Shown: positions 43,177-52,190 of the stretch, in pieces
How the letters are laid out: each line of letters begins with the position of its first letter
Position numbering within the stretch: the first letter of the stretch is position 1
Source: Flavimaribacter sp039888615
Lineage (GTDB): Bacteria; Pseudomonadota; Alphaproteobacteria; Rhizobiales; Rhizobiaceae
Length of the DNA stretch: 64,000 nt
Reading direction: 5' to 3' (one strand)
Assembly: GCA_039888615.1 (NCBI GenBank)
Contig: JBDQQS010000001.1
Translations under genes and position numbers: made by a program
The notes under the pieces: generated by a model
What the model was told of the DNA's origin: nothing
Database searches by the model: none
The model's input: the letters and a program-made list of their open reading frames with translations, nothing else

Positions 43177-44436
43177 TCAGAACCTGTCGGCGCGGAACGG
43201 GGTCAGGTCGATCGAAGCCGGCTCGCCAAGCGCAAGCTCCGTGATGAGGCTCGCCGTGCCGGCAGACTGGGTTAGGCCGAGATGTCCGTGGCCGAACCCA
43301 TATATGACCCTGTTCGTGGCTCTGGCCATGCCGATGACGGGCAGGCTGTCGGGCAGCGAAGGGCGAAACCCCATCCATTGAACGCCGTCCCCGATGCGCA
43401 AACCGGGCAGGAAGTCTTTCGCCTTGTTGAGAAGAATATCGGCGCGGCGCAAGTTCGCGGGCAGCTCCAGACCGCCGAGCTCTACAGCTCCGCCAACGCG
43501 TATTCCGCTCGACAGCTTGGTGACGACAAAGCCGTGTCCGCCAAAGGTTATCTGCATTCGCAGATCGAGCGCATCAGGCGGCAAAGTCGTGTTGTAACCG
43601 CGCTCGGTTTCAAGCGGAATGCGGTCGCCCAGCGAGCGGGCCAACGGCCGGGACCAGGCTCCGGCGCAGACGACGACCTTGTCTGCAACCAGAACCCGAC
43701 CGTCCGCGCAACGAATGCTCGCCGTCTCGTGGTCGGCTGCCACCGATGTTGCTTCGGCGACCGCGAACTTGCCGCCGCGGTCCTGGAATTTTTCCGCGAC
43801 ATTGAGCGTATAGTCGAGCGGATCGTTGACACTGTACCATTCCGGCGAAAAGGTTGCCCGTGTAAACCGGGAGGAAAGGCCCGGCTGCACTTCCGCGATC
43901 GCGTCCACGCCCTCGATATGCCGGAACGGGATGAGTTGGTTCTCACGCGCCCGCCAGTGGGGAAGCGACGCCTCGAACTCGCGGCCGCTCTCATAGACCT
44001 GGAGATTGCCTTCCCGCCGCAGCATATCCCCGAGGCCGGCGTCCTTGAGGAAATCCAGCAGCGCCTTTTTCGAATGATTCATGAGCGCGGATTGCGCGGC
44101 GACGCCGCGCGCCATCTCCGACGGGCGCGACGCCCGGCTGAAGCGCAGAAGCCACGGCAATATCTTTAAGGCGTAGGCCGGCGGAATCGTCAGCGGCCCG
44201 CTCGGATCCATCAGCCAGGCGGGCGCATGGCGAAACACGCCCGGCGAGGCGAGTGGAATGATGTCAGAAAATGCGAACGCGCCGGCGTTGCCTCTCGATG
44301 CGCCGGCCGCAGGGCCTTCGCGATCGATCACCAGGGTTCGCTGGCCGCGCATCTGCAGGCTGAGCGCGGTCGACAGGCCGATAATGCCTGCGCCGATGAC
44401 GATGACGTTCGGTTTGGATTCGCCCAGTTCCGTCAT
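43177..44436 (-). CDS. FAD-dependent D-amino acid oxidoreductase (probable D-hydroxyproline dehydrogenase)
   Basis: 419 residues of the DadA/DAO family. The FAD-binding motif VIGAGIIGLSTALSL is at residues 11-25 with the acidic end VIDRE; the C-terminal GFGHGHLGLTQSAGTA segment completes the cofactor site. In hydroxyproline catabolism such an enzyme oxidises cis-4-hydroxy-D-proline to a pyrroline carboxylate. Its place between the lyase and epimerase genes makes this the likely role. Confidence 0.88.
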   Translation of the reverse strand: MTELGESKPNVIVIGAGIIGLSTALSLQMRGQRTLVIDREGPAAGASRGNAGAFAFSDIIPLASPGVFRHAPAWLMDPSGPLTIPPAYALKILPWLLRFSRASRPSEMARGVAAQSALMNHSKKALLDFLKDAGLGDMLRREGNLQVYESGREFEASLPHWRARENQLIPFRHIEGVDAIAEVQPGLSSRFTRATFSPEWYSVNDPLDYTLNVAEKFQDRGGKFAVAEATSVAADHETASIRCADGRVLVADKVVVCAGAWSRPLARSLGDRIPLETERGYNTTLPPDALDLRMQITFGGHGFVVTKLSSGIRVGGAVELGGLELPANLRRADILLNKAKDFLPGLRIGDGVQWMGFRPSLPDSLPVIGMARATNRVIYGFGHGHLGLTQSAGTASLITELALGEPASIDLTPFRADRF

Positions 44437-44507
44437 AACTTACTTCAACTCAAACCGGGCACCGCGCCAAGGTTCATTCCGCCTCATCTACCGCGGGTCC
44501 GTCTGGA

Positions 44508-45401
44508 TCAGAGTTGCGGCAATACAGGCCGGCTCTCAATTGCCAGCCTCACGATCTTTTCCACTCTTTCACGATGTTCGCCTTGGAGTGGTTGACGCGG
44601 CATGCGCACGCGATCATTGGACCCTATTTCAATAACTTCCGCAAGCTTGATTTGTTGCACGAGCCAGGTCGAAACATCGAGATCGAGCAGGGGACGGAAC
44701 CAGCGATGGATGGCGAGCGCCTCCCCATATCGGCCCCTGCGGATCAGTTCGTAGATCGCGACCGTTTCGCGCGGGAAGGCGACGACCAGTCCGGCGACCC
44801 ATCCCACGGCGCCCGCCGTCAGGGCCTCAAACCCGAGATTGTCGACGCCGGTCAGAACGTCGTATCGATCTCCGAGACGATTGAAGATCTCGGTCGTGCG
44901 CCGGATATCGTCCGAGCTTTCTTTGATCGCGACGAAGCGCGCGTCATCGGCCAGTTCCTCCATCATGTCTGGTGTCACATCGACGCGGTAGCCGACGCGA
45001 TTGGAGTAGATCATGACAGGAAGGTCGCCGGCCTCGGCGATCGCCCTGAGGTTGGCGATCGTCTCGTCACGGCCGGTGTGGTAGAGCGGCGAGGGAACGA
45101 TCATCAATCCGTCCGCGCCGGCGCCCGCAGCCCGCTTCGCCAGGTCGCAGGCTTCTCTCGTTCCGGGTTCCGAAATCGTGAGAAGGGCGGGCTTGTCGCC
45201 CGTCGCCTGCTTGCACAGGCGAAGCACTTCGAGCCGCTCGTCATGCGACAGCATGTTTCCTTCGCCCAATGTGCCGCAGGCGATCAGACCATGACAGCCG
45301 GCGTCCATCATCAGGGCGTAGCAACGCTCCATCTCCGCATGGTCAAGACCATTGTCTCCGCTGAATTTTGTGGTGACCGCAGGTATGACGCCTTGCCACA
45401 T
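44508..45401 (-). CDS. DapA-family lyase (probable pyrroline-4-hydroxy-2-carboxylate deaminase)
   Basis: 297 residues from the ATG at 45401 (AAAGGA upstream), a TIM-barrel of the dihydrodipicolinate synthase/N-acetylneuraminate lyase family. Recognisable are GLIACGTLGEGNMLSHDER, the Tyr in VMIYSNRVGYRVD and the Schiff-base lysine in RFVAIKESSDD. In bacterial trans-4-hydroxyproline degradation a member of this family deaminates the pyrroline intermediate to 2-oxoglutarate semialdehyde. The adjacent epimerase and oxidoreductase support this over lysine biosynthesis. A semialdehyde dehydrogenase is not in the window. Confidence 0.86.
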   Translation of the reverse strand: MWQGVIPAVTTKFSGDNGLDHAEMERCYALMMDAGCHGLIACGTLGEGNMLSHDERLEVLRLCKQATGDKPALLTISEPGTREACDLAKRAAGAGADGLMIVPSPLYHTGRDETIANLRAIAEAGDLPVMIYSNRVGYRVDVTPDMMEELADDARFVAIKESSDDIRRTTEIFNRLGDRYDVLTGVDNLGFEALTAGAVGWVAGLVVAFPRETVAIYELIRRGRYGEALAIHRWFRPLLDLDVSTWLVQQIKLAEVIEIGSNDRVRMPRQPLQGEHRERVEKIVRLAIESRPVLPQL

Positions 45402-45487
45402 TTCATCGTCCTTTCTGGCTGCGCGCGGCAGCAATTCATAGCCTTGCGAAAGTTTAATCTTTTTCTGCCCGTTATCAGTGAGGCAAA

Positions 45488-45515
45488 GATATAACACAAC
45501 CTATTGTTTTATATC
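45488..45515. promoter_or_regulatory. Inverted repeat upstream of the hydroxyproline operon
   Basis: GATATAA (45488-45494) and TTATATC (45509-45515) form a 7-bp inverted repeat about 90-115 bases upstream of the lyase gene's start, in an AT-rich stretch. Candidate operator or promoter region. Confidence 0.35.
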
Positions 45516-45643
45516 ATGATCGAAATTTCGCGGCTCCGAGGGAAGCGGGTGCGGCGTTGTGATTCGCCGGTTTCGCCTGCTCCTGGCCGCCGCGCTATTC
45601 CGACCGCCACAATTCCATACCACATCAGTTTAAGTGGTCAATA

Positions 45644-45659
45644 AAATTGGATCCAATTT
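45644..45659. promoter_or_regulatory. Perfect 16-bp palindrome upstream of the GntR regulator
   Basis: AAATTGGATCCAATTT is an exact palindrome, 22 bases upstream of the regulator's ATG and beside its ribosome site. FadR-type GntR proteins bind short palindromes, so this is the likely autoregulatory site. Confidence 0.5.
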
Positions 45660-45681
45660 ACAATTTGGAGGAAATGAGATA

Positions 45682-46407
45682 ATGATGGACGCAGGTATTT
45701 GTACCCTTTGGATTACCCCCGGAACTCCGCAGATGGCGTCGAATCTGAAGCTGAAATCGATTGATATCGGCAACCGCGCCTCCGCCGGTTCGATCGTCTA
45801 TGATTCTCTGAGAAAAGCGATCATCGACGGTGAGCTGGATGATGGAACGCCGTTGCGGCAGGATGATATCGCCTACCAGTTCAATACAAGCCGTATCCCC
45901 GTGCGGGAAGCTCTGTCCAAGCTGGAACAGGAAGGGCTCGTCATAAACCGGCGCTATCGCGGCGCGGTCGTCGCGGGCATATCGCTCAGGGAAGCCTCTG
46001 AAATATTCGATTTCCGGATTCTGATGGAAAGCGAGGTCATCGCTGCATCCGTTCCGAAAATGACATCGGCGTCTCTGTCCAAGGCGCGCGCATATTGCGA
46101 TGAATTCCGCCGCACGGATGATTCGAAAAAATGGAGCAAGCTTAACCGCAAGTTCCACTACAGCCTGTATCGCGACAGCGGACTGAAATATCATCTGGAC
46201 ATGATCGACAATGCTCTGGACCGGACGGAGCGATATGTTGACACCCAGTTGTCGATTTCCCATGGCGTTGAAAAGGCGCATCGCGAACACCTGGCCATTC
46301 TGGATGCCTGTGAAAACGGAAACGCCGAACTGGCGGCGCGTTTGACGCGGGAACATATTTCAGGCGTGCGCGACGAATTGCTGGAACATCTCGGAGGCGG
46401 ACGGTAA
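45682..46407 (+). CDS. GntR family regulator (FCD subfamily)
   Basis: 241 residues from ATG 45682, with GGAGG about ten bases upstream. The N-terminal winged helix reads SIVYDSLRKAIIDGELDDGTPL...YQFNTSRIPVREALSKLEQEGLV. The C-terminal FCD ligand domain has Asp/His metal-ligand positions (FRILMESEVI, KFHYSLYRD, AHREHLAILDA). Divergent from the hydroxyproline genes and probably their hydroxyproline-responsive repressor. Confidence 0.9.
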   Translation: MMDAGICTLWITPGTPQMASNLKLKSIDIGNRASAGSIVYDSLRKAIIDGELDDGTPLRQDDIAYQFNTSRIPVREALSKLEQEGLVINRRYRGAVVAGISLREASEIFDFRILMESEVIAASVPKMTSASLSKARAYCDEFRRTDDSKKWSKLNRKFHYSLYRDSGLKYHLDMIDNALDRTERYVDTQLSISHGVEKAHREHLAILDACENGNAELAARLTREHISGVRDELLEHLGGGR

Positions 46408-46573
46408 AGGCCAGCAGACGCGGTTTCAGTCTTTCCTGAGCTTGAGGGGCAAGGGTCAGTTCGAATTGCGATTGGGTATAACTGCGGTATTGCAGCTTGC
46501 GTTGCTGTCGGTTCGACAGTTATGACAACCGATCCACACGAATTGACATGCACGGCGTCCGGAAAGAGGGGAA

Positions 46574-47503
46574 ATGATTTCAGAGGTAAGAGGTTTGCAC
46601 CACGTCACCTCCCTGACGCGCGACGCGTCTGCGAATAATCGTTTCTTCACGAAGTGGCTCGGATTGCGAAGAGTCAAGAAGACGATCAATTTCGACGTTC
46701 CCGACGCCTATCATCTCTATTACGGAACGCGCATTGGCGCGCCCGGCACGTTGATCACCCATTTCCCCTTTCCAAGCCTTTCCGGCAGCCGCATGGGATC
46801 GGGAGAGGTTGGATGCGTGGCTTTTTCCGCGCCGGAGGGCGCGCGCGCCTTCTGGGAGGCGCATGTCGAGGAACTGAAACTCAGGTTTGTCGGCTCGGAT
46901 GAGTATTTCGGACAGAAGCGGCTGAGGTTTCAGGGGCTGGACGGCGAGGAAATCGCAATCATCGAGAACCCCCAGGACAAGCGCAAGGCCTGGGATGGAT
47001 CAGACCTTTCCACCGACATCGGGATTCGCGGTCTTCACTCCGTCAGCCTGCGGCTTGCGGATGCAGCGGCGACTGCGGAATTTCTGAAGTTGATTGGCTA
47101 TGAATTCCAGGGCAAGGAAGGCAATCACCATCGCTACCAGCTTGCGAAGGGCAATGGCGCCGATTGCATCGACATACAGGAATTACCGCACGCCGATCCG
47201 GCAAAGGCCGGCGCAGGATCTGTCCACCATATCGCCTTCGCCGTTGAAAGCCGCAAGGAACAGGAAAAGGTTCGCGAGACCCTGCTGAACAACGGCTATC
47301 GTGTGACGCAGGTCAAGAACCGCAGCTATTTCTTCGCGATCTATTTTCGCTCGCCGGGGGGCGTGCTTTTCGAAATCGCCACGAACGAGCCGGGTTTCAA
47401 CACGGACGAAAAGCTGAGCGAACTGGGCCAGGGATTCATGCTGCCCAAGGAGCACGAATCCAGGCGTGAGCAGCTTGAGGAAAGCCTCGAGCCGATTGAG
47501 TGA
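46574..47503 (+). CDS. Ring-cleaving dioxygenase, VOC family (MhqO-like)
   Basis: 309 residues with two VOC modules. Probable metal ligands are His in RGLHHVTSL, His in SVHHIAFAV and Glu in GGVLFEIAT. It resembles MhqO/MhqA-type hydroquinone-responsive dioxygenases, which open aromatic diols using Fe(II) and oxygen. GAGGGGAA precedes the ATG. It is monocistronic; the convergent kinase gene begins 12 bases after its stop. Confidence 0.88.
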   Translation: MISEVRGLHHVTSLTRDASANNRFFTKWLGLRRVKKTINFDVPDAYHLYYGTRIGAPGTLITHFPFPSLSGSRMGSGEVGCVAFSAPEGARAFWEAHVEELKLRFVGSDEYFGQKRLRFQGLDGEEIAIIENPQDKRKAWDGSDLSTDIGIRGLHSVSLRLADAAATAEFLKLIGYEFQGKEGNHHRYQLAKGNGADCIDIQELPHADPAKAGAGSVHHIAFAVESRKEQEKVRETLLNNGYRVTQVKNRSYFFAIYFRSPGGVLFEIATNEPGFNTDEKLSELGQGFMLPKEHESRREQLEESLEPIE

Positions 47504-47515
47504 CGAACGCCGGGT

Positions 47516-48430
47516 TCAGTCCTTCGGAATAATCGCGCCCCTGTGGCCGACGACGCGGGACGCGAGGTCGTGACCGGCCTGCATCGCAGCTTCAAGGCTT
47601 GCGCCGGCAAGGTAGGCGCCAAGAAACCCGCCGTTGAAGCTGTCGCCCGCCGCGGTCGTATCGACGACTGATTTCGCCGGCTCGAATACGCATTTCGAAG
47701 TGTCCGCGTCTCCGAGCGGCGCAGGGCCGAGCGGACCGCGTTTGAGCGCGCCGGAACGAATACCGTAGCTATGTAAACGCTCAAGCGTTTGCGCTTCGGA
47801 TTTGTCCTCGAACAACGCCATTTCATCGTCGATGGAAGGAAGCGCTATGTCCGCCATCCGCCAGGCGCGTGCAACGGCCTTTCTTGCTGCTTCGGGGCTT
47901 CCCCACAGGCGCGGTCGATAGTTGGAGTCGAAGGAGAACAGTCCTCCGGCTTCGCGAAAGCGCTCGATCCAGAGGAACAGCGCTTCGCGAATATTCTCCG
48001 GCACGATCGCGAGCGAGATGGCTGAAAGATAAATGACGTCGTAGTTTTCCAGGGTGTTGAAGTCTCTTCCCGCGAACATCTGACGGGCGGCGGAGTTTTC
48101 TCGCCAGTAAAAGAACGATCGTTCGCCATTCTCGTCGGTGATGATGGAATAGAGACCAGGCAACCGGTCGCCGATACGCTCCAGCGACCGTGTCGAGACG
48201 CCCTGTGATTCAATGAAGAGCGCCATGCGTTCGGAAAACGGGTCTTCTCCAACGCAAGAGACGAACGCCACTTCGTTTTTGGCGGCAATCTGTCTGCGCA
48301 GGTAGATCGCGGTATTAAGCGTGTCGCCCGCGTATCCGACATTGGCGGCGGTTCCGTCGCTGTTCAATACGAGCTCGATCATGGCCTCGCCGACACAGGC
48401 AATTTTCAAGGGGCCTTGCGGAATTGGCAT
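47516..48430 (-). CDS. kdgK: PfkB-family carbohydrate kinase (2-keto-3-deoxygluconate kinase)
   Basis: 304 residues. N-terminal CVGEAMIELV, GYAGDTLNTAIYL and the C-terminal ATP-binding/catalytic DTTAAGDSFNGGFL with the base Asp are intact. The pattern fits 2-dehydro-3-deoxygluconokinase, which makes KDPG for the Entner-Doudoroff route. No other hexuronate genes are nearby, so another sugar acid is possible. Confidence 0.88.
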   Translation of the reverse strand: MPIPQGPLKIACVGEAMIELVLNSDGTAANVGYAGDTLNTAIYLRRQIAAKNEVAFVSCVGEDPFSERMALFIESQGVSTRSLERIGDRLPGLYSIITDENGERSFFYWRENSAARQMFAGRDFNTLENYDVIYLSAISLAIVPENIREALFLWIERFREAGGLFSFDSNYRPRLWGSPEAARKAVARAWRMADIALPSIDDEMALFEDKSEAQTLERLHSYGIRSGALKRGPLGPAPLGDADTSKCVFEPAKSVVDTTAAGDSFNGGFLGAYLAGASLEAAMQAGHDLASRVVGHRGAIIPKD

Positions 48431-48523
48431 GCTGACTTGTCCTGGCGAATAGTTGTCTGATCGCTGGACTGATAAACCAGATTCGCGGATCTAGGGAAGT
48501 CCGCACAAGTTTAAAACCGGGAA

Positions 48524-48549
48524 AGGCGGTTGCGTCGCCGCAACCGCCT
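48524..48549 (-). terminator. Terminator downstream of the orphan gene
   Basis: AGGCGGTTGCG (48524-48534) and its complement (48539-48549) form an 11-bp stem with a TCGC loop. On the minus strand it is followed by TTTCCCGGTTTT. It lies between the orphan gene (stop at 48665) and kdgK (start at 48430). Confidence 0.6.
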
Positions 48550-48664
48550 CCGTGCCGAACAATGGCGTAGAGCCACTATCCAGAATTTCGTATGTAAACC
48601 AACTATGAGGCGTCAGGATGGCGAACGCTGTAATGGCGCAGACCGGATTGAAACAGCGTGCTAC

Positions 48665-48982
48665 CTAAGCTGCGTTATGCATCAGGTCACTCATTTCGTC
48701 GTAGTAATGGTCCGCGGCGCAACGATCCCGCTCGATCGCCCGGGCGATGTTGCGAAACAGGATCAGGGCAAGAGGGTCGTCTGAACCAGTGTTCAGGACG
48801 ACATGTCGTTTGTCTCGATAATCGCCGGCAAGGTTGCCTTGCAACTCCACGCCAATGACGCGAAATCCATAATCATGGGGACCGACTTCGCCTTCGAGCA
48901 AGGCTGTGCCGGAGCACTGAGCAATTTCCATTGCGCCGATGCACACAGGCAATTCTTCAAAGGAATATTGAGTTGTGAACAT
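48665..48982 (-). CDS. Hypothetical small protein
   Basis: 105 residues from the ATG at 48982; I do not recognise a family. The sequence is mixed alpha/beta with a strand pair GFRVIGVELQGNLAGDYRDKRHVVLN and a C-terminal helix ALILFRNIARAIERDR. There is no signal peptide or membrane helix. No clear ribosome site is seen at the ATG; in-frame upstream codons (to 49099) would overlap the promoter and CDF gene. The gene stands behind a near-consensus promoter that contains a 19-bp palindrome and ends at a hairpin terminator, so it looks like a separately regulated unit. Confidence 0.6.
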   Translation of the reverse strand: MFTTQYSFEELPVCIGAMEIAQCSGTALLEGEVGPHDYGFRVIGVELQGNLAGDYRDKRHVVLNTGSDDPLALILFRNIARAIERDRCAADHYYDEMSDLMHNAA

Positions 48983-49023
48983 TGAAGATGGCTTAAGGGT
49001 ATGGACCAGGAATATGGGTTCTG

Positions 49024-49051
49024 TATATACCATAATGGTATATGTTGTCAA
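49024..49051 (-). promoter_or_regulatory. Strong promoter with an embedded 19-bp palindromic operator
   Basis: On the minus strand TTGACA (49046-49051) and TATATA (49024-49029) are separated by 16 bases. ATATACCAT (49025-49033) and ATGGTATAT (49035-49043) form a palindrome with one central base, covering the -10 box and most of the spacer. The layout is that of a tightly repressed promoter driving the orphan gene at 48982. Confidence 0.65.
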
Positions 49052-49064
49052 TGCTGAATCCCGC

Positions 49065-49997
49065 TCAGGTTGAAGCCTTGTCTTGCAACGCGACGACAAA
49101 GGTCGCGTCTATATGGCTGTCGAGCGCATGAAGCGCATCACGCAAACGCCCGATCTCTTCAAGCAGTTTGCCTGCGGAATCTCCGCCGACGGGCGACACG
49201 AGAATTTCGACATGCGGAAACTGCCCCGAGCGCCGTGACCGAATATTGAGTATCTGGACATGTGGCGCATCCAGGGCGCGAACCGTTTCGGAGATTTGTG
49301 AAAGTTCAATCCCTGACAGAGGCGCATCGAGGAGATCCGGGAGGCTCCTTGCAATCATCATGAGTCCGTTGAAGATCATGACGACGGCAACGAACGCCGC
49401 GCCGAGACCGTCCATAACCAGACCGACCACCGGATCCTTCGCGAGGGTGGCGACGGTGAGCGTGATCTGCAGGAACGTTGAATTGACGCATTTGACGATG
49501 CGAGATTTGATCTGAGCTTTGTAGATATCGGATTCTTCCGTGCGCTCGCCTGAAACGAGAGCGAACAGGGAAACCCAGTTGATCGTAAGATTGGCGGCGT
49601 TGACAATTGCCGCGAAGGCGAGACCAATCGGGCTGGGCGGCACGCCTTGTTCAACCAGGGAATGAACAACCTTTCCAGCGACCCATACGCCGCTGGCGAT
49701 CATGCCAAGACCGATGATCAGCCACGAGAACTGTTCGATCTTTCCCACGCCGAATTGAAAATGCGTCATGCGCCCACGGTGGACGCTCGCCAGCAACCAG
49801 AGCGAATAAACCTCGATCATCAGCATGAAACTGGAACGGGTAAATTCGCTGAGCAGGGTTAGCGAGCCGGTGATTATCGCGAATGCAACCTGCAGCAGGA
49901 CCAGGATCAGATCAGCCAGGCTTGAGTAGATGACGGCCCGTTCCCGGGATATTTCCACCTTGGTGGGCTCTCTCGTTATCTTCGAAAGTAGCCTCAT
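49065..49997 (-). CDS. Cation-diffusion-facilitator-like membrane protein lacking metal ligands
   Basis: 310 residues with five to six membrane helices and a soluble C-terminal domain of about 90 residues (HVQILNIRSRRSGQFPHVEILVSP), as in CDF proteins. The helix 2 metal motif, usually ADALHS followed by D, reads SEFTRSS here, and the helix 5 His/Asp pair is replaced by Lys/Asn-type residues (SRIVKCVNSTF). Transport of Zn or Fe by the usual site is therefore doubtful. Its ATG overlaps the TGA of the HlyD-like gene (ATGA), so the two proteins probably work together. Confidence 0.78.
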   Translation of the reverse strand: MRLLSKITREPTKVEISRERAVIYSSLADLILVLLQVAFAIITGSLTLLSEFTRSSFMLMIEVYSLWLLASVHRGRMTHFQFGVGKIEQFSWLIIGLGMIASGVWVAGKVVHSLVEQGVPPSPIGLAFAAIVNAANLTINWVSLFALVSGERTEESDIYKAQIKSRIVKCVNSTFLQITLTVATLAKDPVVGLVMDGLGAAFVAVVMIFNGLMMIARSLPDLLDAPLSGIELSQISETVRALDAPHVQILNIRSRRSGQFPHVEILVSPVGGDSAGKLLEEIGRLRDALHALDSHIDATFVVALQDKAST

Positions 49998-51229
49998 AGC
50001 CTCATACGCGCCCTGATGATGTCGATGAGGCCGATGTCGAGAAACTCGACATAGGCTGCCTGGCCGATCGGGCAGGTTTCAACTTCGAGATCGTCGGGCT
50101 CGAGTGAGAGCAGAACCTGGGCGAGACCGGGACTACGACCCTTGGCGACGGCGGCCAGGTCATCAGAGCCCAAAGTCGCCGCAGAACCGCGGACGAGCAT
50201 GACGTTGGCTTCGACGGACCTGTGGGAGCCTTCGATGACCACTTGCGCCTTCGTGCCGGGAAGGATCAGGGGAGCCTCGGCATCAGAAACCGGAACATCG
50301 ACAAGAAGGTCGGAACAATCCACCCAGGTCAGCACCACCTGACCGGGCAGGACCACAGCGTCAGTTCGCGACTCGATACTGAGAACAGTCGCGCCTATCG
50401 GCACAGGCACCTGAGCCTCGGTCAAATGGGCAAGGTCGGCGCGCGCCAGTTTCAGTTCGGCTTCCTGGAAGCGCAGTTGCGACTCCAGTTCCTGACTGTG
50501 CACCACCATTTGCAAGCGCGGCAGACGCAGATCACTCCCATCGTCCAGAGCCCAACCGGGAACCTCGCCGTCATAATTCTGGTAGTGCCCTGACTCGGCG
50601 AATTTAAGCTGTTCAACGGCTTTCGCCAAATGCGCAGCCTTGTTGGCCTGATCCTGCCGGAGCTCCGAAAGGCGCAGGGTGGTTTCGTCAATTCGCGTCT
50701 GTGGCACAATCGTCCCGCTTCCGGCGGACTTCAGACGTTCCAGCAGGTCCTCAAGGACCGTTATCTGACCAAGCTGTGCTGCGCTGTCTTGCTTGAGTTC
50801 GGCGATTTCCCTGTGCAATCGCTGGCGAAATATGCGCGCATAAGCCTTTCGGCGCCCCAGGCGCTCGCTCTCCAACGCGTGCAACTGATCGATATATTGC
50901 CGGGCTTCGTCTATCTGTTCGCGTGTCGCGTTGACCCGTTGTTCAAGGTCGTCTACGCGGTATTTTTCCGTGAAAAGCCGGTCGTTGCGTATCAGTACTG
51001 CTGATGTGTCCGAGCCCACTCGCGTCCCGATTTCAGGCAAGGGCGAAACGATCTCACCGGCTATCGGCGCGCTAGCAAGCTGTTTCCAGGCGGTGATCGC
51101 CGAATCCCGTATAAAAATCGATTTGAGATAGGGCCCGCCGATCCAGGCCGAGTAGAGAAGAAAGGCAAGGACGCCAACCAAAAGAATCGTCAGAAAACGG
51201 GGCTTTCCACGTCGCGGCGCCTTGGACAT
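49994..51229 (-). CDS. HlyD-family membrane fusion-type protein
   Basis: 411 residues from ATG 51229. One N-terminal transmembrane helix (FLTILLVGVLAFLLYSAWI) is followed by a biotinyl-lipoyl-like half (PIAGEIVSPLPEIGTRV), a long alpha-helical hairpin rich in Glu, Arg and Gln (about 90-200), and a beta-barrel region with VPIGATVLSIESRTDAVVLPGQVVLTWVD. This is the order seen in periplasmic adaptor proteins. There is no ABC, RND or MFS pump gene beside it, only the CDF-like gene. Confidence 0.82.
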   Translation of the reverse strand: MSKAPRRGKPRFLTILLVGVLAFLLYSAWIGGPYLKSIFIRDSAITAWKQLASAPIAGEIVSPLPEIGTRVGSDTSAVLIRNDRLFTEKYRVDDLEQRVNATREQIDEARQYIDQLHALESERLGRRKAYARIFRQRLHREIAELKQDSAAQLGQITVLEDLLERLKSAGSGTIVPQTRIDETTLRLSELRQDQANKAAHLAKAVEQLKFAESGHYQNYDGEVPGWALDDGSDLRLPRLQMVVHSQELESQLRFQEAELKLARADLAHLTEAQVPVPIGATVLSIESRTDAVVLPGQVVLTWVDCSDLLVDVPVSDAEAPLILPGTKAQVVIEGSHRSVEANVMLVRGSAATLGSDDLAAVAKGRSPGLAQVLLSLEPDDLEVETCPIGQAAYVEFLDIGLIDIIRARMRL

Positions 51230-51515
51230 ATCGCTGATGCAATTCCACAATTCATATTGTTAGAAAATACTTTTGGCCAACTATATCTGGCCTTTGAACG
51301 GCGTCAATCGCCGCAGCTTTTTGCATCACGCAGAAATTGTGAAAGGCAATGTGGATGGACAGACGGTTGCAGGAAGATCACGTTTTTCGTACATGCCTTG
51401 TATTCCGGAAGTCGGTCCCCATATCCGTAGCCATAGTATAGAAAAAACCTTCATATTCAGGATGGTAGAGCCATTTCCTGATCAATCGCCCTGTAACGAA
51501 ATACGGTGAATCGAT

Positions 51516-52139
51516 ATGCGTCCGTTTACGATTGCCGCTGCGGTGTTGCTTGCCGGAGCGCTGGCTGTTGTCACCATGACTTCGGAGGAAGTTGGTCAGG
51601 CCAGGGAGAGAATCCACAGTGAAGATGACGCCGGCTGGAGGTATAATCACCATGCCCGTTTCGATGAATGGAAAACCTTCTGCAAGCATCCGGTTTCGGA
51701 CAGTCCAGGAGACGGGCTAGCAATCTCATCCGGGCAGCGCTGTTACATGCGTCTCGCCGATTCCTTTGTAGCCTACGACGCCACAGACTTTTCACCCTAT
51801 GAGGTGACGCTGTCGGCGACGATCGGAGTAGACGGCAAAGGCATGCAGGTTGCGTTCTATCTCGGAGAAGACCTGATTTCGGCGGAAAGCGGCGCGTACC
51901 TGCAACGTGATGGAAAACCGGTCTGGAACCTGAATACGCAGGCGTGCGTCAGTCAGAACCTCTGTGTTTTCACTGGCCCTTCCGCCCATGCGCTGATCGA
52001 AATATTTTCCGATCAAACAGCAGGCGAATTGACCCTCGTCTGGAATGTCGCTGACGGCGCCGGGCACATCCATTCCCGCAATTGGCCGATGGCGACCTTT
52101 GCGAACGCCCATGCCGAACTGGCGCGGATATCCGACTGA
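51516..52139 (+). CDS. Hypothetical exported protein
   Basis: 207 residues. A signal peptide or N-terminal anchor is visible (MRPFTIAAAVLLAGALAVVT). The rest contains Cys residues in WKTFCKHP, SGQRCYMRL and ACVSQNLCVF, a spacing that suggests disulphides and faintly recalls invasion-associated locus B-type proteins; I cannot confirm that. Function unknown. The nearest same-strand neighbour is the carboxypeptidase 51 bases downstream. Confidence 0.7.
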   Translation: MRPFTIAAAVLLAGALAVVTMTSEEVGQARERIHSEDDAGWRYNHHARFDEWKTFCKHPVSDSPGDGLAISSGQRCYMRLADSFVAYDATDFSPYEVTLSATIGVDGKGMQVAFYLGEDLISAESGAYLQRDGKPVWNLNTQACVSQNLCVFTGPSAHALIEIFSDQTAGELTLVWNVADGAGHIHSRNWPMATFANAHAELARISD

Positions 52140-52190
52140 CCGCAGACGCGTCGGTTGCCATCCTGTGAAATCCTGTCTAACTGCGTGGTC

